DNA of 64,000 nucleotides from an uncultured Collinsella sp. (GTDB taxonomy: Bacteria > Actinomycetota > Coriobacteriia > Coriobacteriales > Coriobacteriaceae): assembly GCA_902464565.1 (NCBI GenBank), contig CABQJV010000003.1, positions 53,864-117,863 on the forward strand, given 5' to 3'. Numbering within the stretch: the stretch's first letter is position 1; each line of letters opens with the position of its first letter. Made by a program: the position numbers and the translations under genes. The notes beneath the pieces are model-generated. The model searched no databases and was not told where the DNA came from. It was given only the letters and a program-made list of their open reading frames with translations. Shown in pieces: positions 58,846-64,000 of the stretch.

Positions 58846-59384
58846 AGCTGAATGCCCTCGGCAACCTTCTCGACAGCCTTGTCGCCGGCGAGCGTACGCA
58901 GCAGCTCAAGCGCAAAGGGGAGCGACTGGGCCATGCCGCTGGCGGTGATGATGTTGCCGTCGTGCGTGACCTTGTCGCCGGTATAGGCGCCCTCGGGGAA
59001 ACTCTTCTCAAAGCCGGGGAAGCACGTGGCGTGGCGTCCCTCGAGCAGGTCAAGCTCACCCAGGATAAACGGGGCGGCGCAGATGGCGGCGACGTGCTTG
59101 GTCGCGGCGAAATCGCAGACTACGTCGCAGACGCGCTGGTCGGCGCGCAGGTTGGTGGCACCGGGCAGGCCGCCGGGCAGCACGACGCAGTCGTACTCGT
59201 CAAAGTTAATCTCGTCAAAGAGTGCGTCGCAGGTTACGGGAATCTGCAGCGAGCTTACGACCTCACGCGTGGGCATGATCGAGACGAGCGTGGCACGCAC
59301 GCCGCCGCGACGCATGACGTCGACCATGGTCAGACATTCAATAGTTTCAAAGCCATCGGCGGCGAGAACGGCAACGCTGGGCAT
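58842..59384 (-). CDS. DJ-1/PfpI-family protein
   Basis: 180 residues: VAVLAADGFETIECLTMVDVMRRGG with the conserved Glu, LPGGLPGATNLRAD, and the nucleophile elbow VAAICAAPFILGE with the Cys near residue 105, then GDKVTHDGNIITASGMAQSLPFAL. The family includes YajL/DJ-1-type stress proteins proposed to protect against glyoxal damage. ATG 59384 is set by AAGGAAC. Operon with maf. Confidence 0.9.
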   Translation of the reverse strand: MPSVAVLAADGFETIECLTMVDVMRRGGVRATLVSIMPTREVVSSLQIPVTCDALFDEINFDEYDCVVLPGGLPGATNLRADQRVCDVVCDFAATKHVAAICAAPFILGELDLLEGRHATCFPGFEKSFPEGAYTGDKVTHDGNIITASGMAQSLPFALELLRTLAGDKAVEKVAEGIQL

Positions 59385-59489
59385 GAGGGTTCCTTTCATA
59401 GGCGGCATACAATTAGCCGTCTTATACCCCGAAGACCTCCGCTTGCCACGCTCGATTTCCCAATGATTTTTTGAGCAATGATTAAGTGG

Positions 59490-60803
59490 CTAGTTGCGCT
59501 TGAGGTGGACGACCGTTTCGCAGTGGAAGGTTTGCGGGAACAGGTCGACCGGCGTGATCTTGACGGGGGAGAAGGTGCCCTCCTCGACAAAGCGCTTGAG
59601 GTCGCGGGCCAGAGTCGCCGGGTCGCAGCTCACGTAGGCGACATCGCGAGCGCTCGTGCTAGCGATGAGGTCGATTGCCTCGGGGGCGAGGCCCGCACGC
59701 GGCGGGTCGACCACCAAGACGTCGGCGTCCTGATCGGGGAACTCGCGCACCGCGTCGCCGCCGATAACGTCGACGTTATCGAGCTTGCTGATCTCCAGGT
59801 TACGGCGCAGGTCGCGCACGGCCGGACCGTAAGCCTCGACGGCGGCGACAAAATCGCAGCGGCGGGCGAGCGGCAGGGTAAAGGTGCCGGCACCACAGTA
59901 CAGGTCCACGGCCAGCTCGTCTTCCTGAGGATCGAGCGCGTCCATGACGAGCTCGATCAAAATCTCGGCGCCCTTGGTATTGACCTGGAAAAACGACGGG
60001 GCAGATAAGCGCATCTGGCCTTCGGCGATATTCTCGGTCCACGAGCCCTCGCCGGCGAGCATCTCGACTTTGGAGACACGGCGGGCTTTCTTTTCGCCCT
60101 TGCTCATCACACGCACCACGCTCGTGGGATGAGCGGCGTCCGCCAGCACGCGGGAGACCTGCGAGCGCGGGAAGGAACCCGTGGGCGTCCAGAGTGCGAC
60201 CTCGAGCGCCTTGGTGCGACGCGAGGCACGAATGCCCACGCGCTCAAGGCCCAGATCGTGGCTGCCGCTCAGATAGTTGAGCGCGCCGACGACCGATTTG
60301 AGTGCCTTAGGGAAGCGTTTGTCGAACAACGGACACGAATCGACGGTCACGATTTTGCTGGGATCGACGCCGTGCATGCCAAGGCGTACGCGACCGTTGA
60401 CGACGGTCGGTTCGAGCTCGATTTTATTGCGGTAGCCCCAGTCGTCCTTGGTATGGCGGATGGGCTGCACCAGCTCATCGACCTGCTCAGGAGCGAACTT
60501 GCCGATGCGCTCGAGCGTGGAACGCAGGTTTTGCTCCTTGGCGGCGAGCTGTGTCGTGCGTGAGAGATTGCCCCACGAGCAGCCGCCGCAGATGCCCACG
60601 AAGGGGCAGGGAGACTGAATGCGATCGGGGCTTGGCTCCAGAATCTCGGTGGTGCGGGCGCGCATGAACGACTTGCCGTCCTGTACGACCTCGGCCTCGA
60701 CGGTGTCGCCTGCCACGGCGCCCTGCACAAAGACGGCCTTGCCGTTGTCGGCGTGCGCCAGTCCATCGGCGCCGTAGGTCATCGATTCTATAGTGAGCTT
60801 CAT
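59490..60803 (-). CDS. RlmD/RumA-type RNA m5U methyltransferase
   Basis: 437 residues: an N-terminal TRAM domain (MTYGADGLAHADNGKAVFVQG), the Fe-S motif CPFVGICGGCSWGN with a fourth Cys later (VDSCPLF), then the SAM methyltransferase: FFQVNT, VDLYCGAGTFTLPLA, VDPPRAGL and AYVSCDPATLARDL with the catalytic Cys. It methylates uridine at C5 in rRNA or tRNA using SAM. ATG 60803 is used because homology begins there. Confidence 0.88.
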   Translation of the reverse strand: MKLTIESMTYGADGLAHADNGKAVFVQGAVAGDTVEAEVVQDGKSFMRARTTEILEPSPDRIQSPCPFVGICGGCSWGNLSRTTQLAAKEQNLRSTLERIGKFAPEQVDELVQPIRHTKDDWGYRNKIELEPTVVNGRVRLGMHGVDPSKIVTVDSCPLFDKRFPKALKSVVGALNYLSGSHDLGLERVGIRASRRTKALEVALWTPTGSFPRSQVSRVLADAAHPTSVVRVMSKGEKKARRVSKVEMLAGEGSWTENIAEGQMRLSAPSFFQVNTKGAEILIELVMDALDPQEDELAVDLYCGAGTFTLPLARRCDFVAAVEAYGPAVRDLRRNLEISKLDNVDVIGGDAVREFPDQDADVLVVDPPRAGLAPEAIDLIASTSARDVAYVSCDPATLARDLKRFVEEGTFSPVKITPVDLFPQTFHCETVVHLKRN

Positions 60804-60851
60804 ATCCCTGCCTGTCATTCGCGTTGTTGTCCGCACCATGGTAGCAGGGAA

Positions 60852-60893
60852 AAGCGCCCCGCATCCGAGGCTTTCCTCAAATGCGGGGCGCTT
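60852..60893 (-). terminator. Terminator of ppk
   Basis: AAGCGCCCCGCAT (60852-60864) and ATGCGGGGCGCTT (60881-60893), perfect 13-bp stem; the minus strand continues TTTTCCC. Confidence 0.88.
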
Positions 60894-60903
60894 CTACAAA
60901 CGT

Positions 60904-63417
60904 CTATTTCGTCTTGCCGGTAATGAGCGTCTTAAGGCCTAGGCCGATCAGGCCCAGTCCCATGCGCACGCGACCGGGGCGATGGCGCTCGATGGCCTTG
61001 GTCTTGCCGGCGGGCTTATCGCGACGGGCGCTCGTCTCGGGTGCGGGCTTGGTGACCTGCGGCTCGGGCTGAGGCGCAGGTGCAGGCTCGGGCTCAATGA
61101 CGGTTGCCTGGACCTTCTGAACCTCGGGCGCTTTCTCCACGGCGGGCTCTGCGGCAGCCACGGGTTCATTCACTGGGGGAGCGGCAACTGCTTCCGGCTC
61201 GACAGTGGGCTCGACAACTGCCTCGCGCTCAACCTCGGCCTGAATAGCCTCTTCGGCCACACGTTCCTTCTCACGCGCGCGCTGCTGCGCGGCGGCCTCG
61301 GCGTTGCGATAGGCACGCTCCAGCAGGGCTTCCTGCGAGTTGAAGGGTTTCTCACCCTCTGCACGCTCCATGGGGACCCAGGTACCGTCGCTCGTGAGGT
61401 TGCGGGCCTTCACATTGTCGCGTAGCTGCATGCTCATGTACTTATGGACCAGGGCACGGCAGGTGGGGTCGAGCACGGGGAAGGCGATCTCCACGCGGTG
61501 CTCGGTGTTGCGCGTCATCATGTCGGCCGAGCTCAGATAGATCATGTCCGAGTCCACGCCAAAGGCGTAAACGCGCGCATGCTCCAAAAAGCGTCCGACG
61601 ATAGAACGGACATGCACATTCTCGGTCTTGCCCGGAACGCCCGGCTTGAGGCACGAGATGCCGCGGATGATCATGTCCACGCGAACTCCTGCGCACGATG
61701 CCTCAGCGATCTTGTCGATGACCTCGCGGTCGGTGAGCGAGTTGAGCTTAAAGAACACACGGGCGGGCTCGCCAACGAGGGCGCGCTGGATCTCGCGATC
61801 CAGGCCGCGCATGATGAGCGGCTTCAGGCCGACCGGCGCCACGCCCAGGAAGCGGTAGTCGCCGCGCAGGTTGCCCAGCGACAGGTTGCGGAAGAACAGG
61901 TTGGCGTCCTCGCCGATGCCGGGATGGGCGGTCATGAGCATAAAGTCGCTGTAGAGCTTGGCCGTCTTCTCGTTAAAGTTGCCGGTGCCCAACAGTGTCA
62001 GGCGTGTAAGCGCCATGCCCTCGCGATAGGTGAGCTGGCAGATCTTGGAGTGGCACTTAAAGCCCTCGGAGCCGTAGATAACGGTGCAGCCGGCCTCTTC
62101 CAAGCGCTCGGCCCACTCGATGTTGTTCTGCTCATCGAAGCGGGCGCGGAGCTCCATGAGCACCGTGACGTCTTTGCCGTTTTCGGCGGCATCGATCAGC
62201 GACTCGCACAGGCGGCTCTGCTTGGCCACGCGGTAGAGCGTGATACGCAGCGAGATGCACTCGGGGTCGTAGGCGGCCTCGTGCACCAGATCCAGGAACG
62301 GGTTCATGGCCTCGTAAGGGTAAAAGAGCAGCTTGTCGTGCTGAAGTACCTGCTCGCGGATAGAGCGGGTCATATCGATGGTGGGGTTGGGCTGCGGCTT
62401 AAACGGCGTAAAGAGCAGCTCGTTGCGCAGATGCTCGGGAATCTTGCCCTCAATGCCAAAGACATAGTCCAGGTTGAGCGGGATATCGCAGGTAAAGACC
62501 GAGCGACGCGAGAGCTCGAGCGCCTTGCGGATAGTCTTGAGCGTTGGCTTTTCGAGCGAGCCCGATACGGCGAGCACCACCGGCTGCAGGCGCAAGCGTT
62601 TCTTGAGGATGCGCTTCATGTGCTGGCGGTAATCCTCTTCCTCCTCGACGCCCTCGCCGTCCGGGTCGATATCGGCATTGCGGGTGACGCGGATCAGCGC
62701 GCGATCCAGCGGCTTATAGGAGCCAAAGCAGCTGTCCAGGCAGGCGAGGATGACGTCCTCGAGCAGAATGTAGGAGTAGGTGCCGGTGGGCGAGGGGATC
62801 TCGACCACGCGGTTCATCGAGGCGGGAATCTCGATCAGGCCCAGCAGGCTCTCCTCGTCGGTGACGCCGTCCAGGCCGCACGCCAGGTAGAGCGCGCCGT
62901 TGCGCAGGTTGGGGAAGGGGTGGCGCGGGTCGATCACCAGCGGTGAGATGACCGGCGATACGTAGGCCTGGAAGTAGCGGGTTACAAAGGTGCGCTCCTC
63001 GGGCGTAAGCGAATCGATGCGGGCGCGGTGAACGCCCAAGGTATCGAGCTTGCCTTCGATGTTCTTAAAGATGGACTCCCAACGGGTAAGGAGCCCGGGC
63101 AGCTCTGCCATGACAGCATCGACCTGTTCGGAGGCGGTCATATTGCTCTTGTTGTCGACAGGTTGCTTTTTGAGCTCGGCCAAGTCGGACAGGCCACCCA
63201 CGCGCACCATGAGGAACTCATCGAGGTTGGACTCGAAGATCGAGACGAACTTAAGGCGCTCGAACAGCGGCACGGACTCATCAAAAGCCTCGTCGAGCAC
63301 GCGGTTGTCAAAGCGTAGCCAGCTGAGCTCTCGGTTCTGCGTGTACGAGAAGTCGCGCGGCGGTTTGCGCAGCTTTGCGGCGGCTTGCTTTTTTTCGATT
63401 TTGCTCGGCATATGCAT
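60904..63417 (-). CDS. ppk: Polyphosphate kinase 1 with long C-terminal tail
   Basis: 837 residues. The core (about 20-705) is complete: NRELSWLRFDNRVLDEA, FESNLDEFLMVRVGG, HPFPNLRNGALYLA, TLYRVAKQSRLCESLIDAA, the phosphohistidine motif GFKCHSKICQL, GTGNFNEKTAKLYSDFMLMTA and NTEHRVEIAFPVLD. It polymerises ATP phosphate into polyphosphate. After the core come about 130 residues rich in Glu, Pro, Ala and Val, then a basic end (KAIERHRPGRVRMGLGLIGLGLKTL). Typical PPK1 lacks this tail. Starts at ATG 63417 or 63411. Confidence 0.93.
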   Translation of the reverse strand: MHMPSKIEKKQAAAKLRKPPRDFSYTQNRELSWLRFDNRVLDEAFDESVPLFERLKFVSIFESNLDEFLMVRVGGLSDLAELKKQPVDNKSNMTASEQVDAVMAELPGLLTRWESIFKNIEGKLDTLGVHRARIDSLTPEERTFVTRYFQAYVSPVISPLVIDPRHPFPNLRNGALYLACGLDGVTDEESLLGLIEIPASMNRVVEIPSPTGTYSYILLEDVILACLDSCFGSYKPLDRALIRVTRNADIDPDGEGVEEEEDYRQHMKRILKKRLRLQPVVLAVSGSLEKPTLKTIRKALELSRRSVFTCDIPLNLDYVFGIEGKIPEHLRNELLFTPFKPQPNPTIDMTRSIREQVLQHDKLLFYPYEAMNPFLDLVHEAAYDPECISLRITLYRVAKQSRLCESLIDAAENGKDVTVLMELRARFDEQNNIEWAERLEEAGCTVIYGSEGFKCHSKICQLTYREGMALTRLTLLGTGNFNEKTAKLYSDFMLMTAHPGIGEDANLFFRNLSLGNLRGDYRFLGVAPVGLKPLIMRGLDREIQRALVGEPARVFFKLNSLTDREVIDKIAEASCAGVRVDMIIRGISCLKPGVPGKTENVHVRSIVGRFLEHARVYAFGVDSDMIYLSSADMMTRNTEHRVEIAFPVLDPTCRALVHKYMSMQLRDNVKARNLTSDGTWVPMERAEGEKPFNSQEALLERAYRNAEAAAQQRAREKERVAEEAIQAEVEREAVVEPTVEPEAVAAPPVNEPVAAAEPAVEKAPEVQKVQATVIEPEPAPAPQPEPQVTKPAPETSARRDKPAGKTKAIERHRPGRVRMGLGLIGLGLKTLITGKTK

Positions 63418-63969
63418 CTGTCCGTTCAGTCCCCGCAGGGGACGGTAGCCTACCCCTTTTCACTATTGTCTCAATTTAGTCGACTTGTGGCACGGACGTA
63501 TTGTGCGAACGGTATCTTAACCTACTTCTTACGCCGTCAAGGCATGCAACTAACTGCCCGACTCGTTTTGAAAACAATCTATATCCATACTCAATTGGTG
63601 AGGATGTATGAATAAGAATGATTGCGAGCTGAATATAATCGAATTCAAATTGAATCATGGACAGACGATATATATATGCAGAAAACCGTTTTAGCTATGC
63701 AATTCCTAAACATGAAATTATTTGTGCAATCTTGCTCAATTCCTTAGAAAAAAGAACGATTACCTTTGAAAACCTGCTTTAGAGAACTGAAGTGCATCAT
63801 GGGGGAATCGTATGCGATATACCGTTCATCGCACTTTGCTGACCGTTCGGGGGCGAGGTGGAATTGCGGGTGGTTTTTGGATATAACTAGAGCTGTCAGC
63901 AAGCAGCGTCCCATACGGAGGGGCGCTGATACATTCGGCCAGTAAGGCCCGAAAGAAAGGTAGGAGGCC
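63418..63969. other. AT-rich intergenic region upstream of a probable arcA
   Basis: About 550 bp with no gene I can support. The middle (63530-63780) is far AT-richer than the rest. Near the end CAGCGTCCC...GGGGCGCTG (63906-63931) and TTCGGCC...GGCCCGAA (63936-63955) can fold as two hairpins before AGGAGG (63962-63967). They may be leader structures of the downstream gene. Confidence 0.5.
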
Positions 63970-64000
63970 ATGACGAAAGGTCTGCACGTGCCTTCCGAGA
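63970..64000 (+). CDS. arcA: Start of a gene, probably arginine deiminase (3' partial)
   Basis: ATG 63970 with AGGAGG 2 nt beyond the usual spacing (63962-63967). Only ten residues are visible: MTKGLHVPSE. Arginine deiminases typically open with a short leader and then HVxSEIGKLxxVLLHRPG, so HVPSE fits that N-terminus. With so few residues the call is tentative. If right, it would make ATP from arginine by the ADI pathway, fitting a fermentative gut organism. Confidence 0.5.
   Translation, partial: MTKGLHVPSE

Noticed and set aside
61444..62946. 500-codon plus-strand frame inside ppk
   Set aside because: Antisense to the PPK1 core; no domain recognised and no promoter or ribosome site.
63608..63694. 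28-codon AT-rich frame with a GTGAGG-like site
   Set aside because: The ribosome site is weak and the frame short in an AT-rich stretch where chance starts are common; no conservation can be judged.

Overview
The window is a piece of a high-GC, anaerobic, fermentative actinobacterial chromosome, most likely a gut Coriobacteriia of the Collinsella type. This is inferred from the protein sequences (L-lactate dehydrogenase, two acetate kinases, phosphate acetyltransferase, UDP-galactopyranose mutase, EttA), from the strong AGGAGG-type ribosome sites, and from the dense one-gene and short-operon layout. No rRNA, tRNA, CRISPR array, intact insertion sequence or phage was seen. One short patch (about 13.6-15.3 kb) and the stretch 63.5-63.9 kb are clearly AT-richer than the rest.

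Region by region. 1-8.8 kb: a nine-gene co-directional operon that looks like an enlarged fructoselysine (Amadori sugar) catabolic operon: FrlC-like epimerase, FrlB-like SIS deglycase, two FrlD-like PfkB kinases, two amidohydrolases with atypical metal sites, YjbQ, a BtpA/SgcQ barrel and an FGGY kinase. 8.9-13.5 kb: TatD, TcdA, an SdpR/SdpI-like autorepressor and membrane protein pair with a clear operator, and EttA. 13.7-18.4 kb: an AT-rich exported protein plus lipoprotein pair, two low-complexity surface or linker proteins, and a DUF4160 two-gene unit. 18.5-25.4 kb: NAD synthetase, an aminotransferase, L-LDH, a serine-hydrolase-like protein and a nucleoid-associated protein.

25.5-30.9 kb: the lysine/diaminopimelate locus. 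lysA and dapA form a single open frame, followed by dapB and dapH. A lysine riboswitch lies in the leader, and a divergent M20 deacetylase completes the acetylase variant of the pathway. 31-36.6 kb: a HigBA toxin-antitoxin pair, small membrane and lipoproteins (one with its ribosome site inside a perfect 14-bp hairpin), an HTH protein beside a Ser/Thr kinase, a coiled-coil wall-lytic-type protein and a MOSC protein. 36.8-38.9 kb: an ATP-grasp ligase and an amino-acid racemase, plausibly a D-aspartate cross-bridge pair.

39-42.6 kb: an ECF transporter (T, double-ATPase, S) whose S gene is preceded by a 22-codon leader peptide with three consecutive Trp codons and a terminator hairpin. This is a classic attenuator, so the substrate is very probably tryptophan. 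42.7-50.1 kb: a membrane-anchored C69 dipeptidase, a lipid-kinase-like protein with a 30-residue membrane protein, an RNase D-type exonuclease, a YugP-type protease, XseA/XseB and a HIT protein. 50.2-54.3 kb: tandem ackA paralogues converging with pta. 54.5-63.4 kb: UDP-galactopyranose mutase with a glycosyltransferase, a DmpA-type peptidase, Maf, a DJ-1 protein, an RlmD-type methyltransferase and polyphosphate kinase. The last 31 bases start a gene whose first ten residues resemble arginine deiminase.

Several intergenic regions carry long perfect or nested palindromes (41.6, 53.2 and 56.8-57.1 kb). One of these is present twice with compensatory stem changes.
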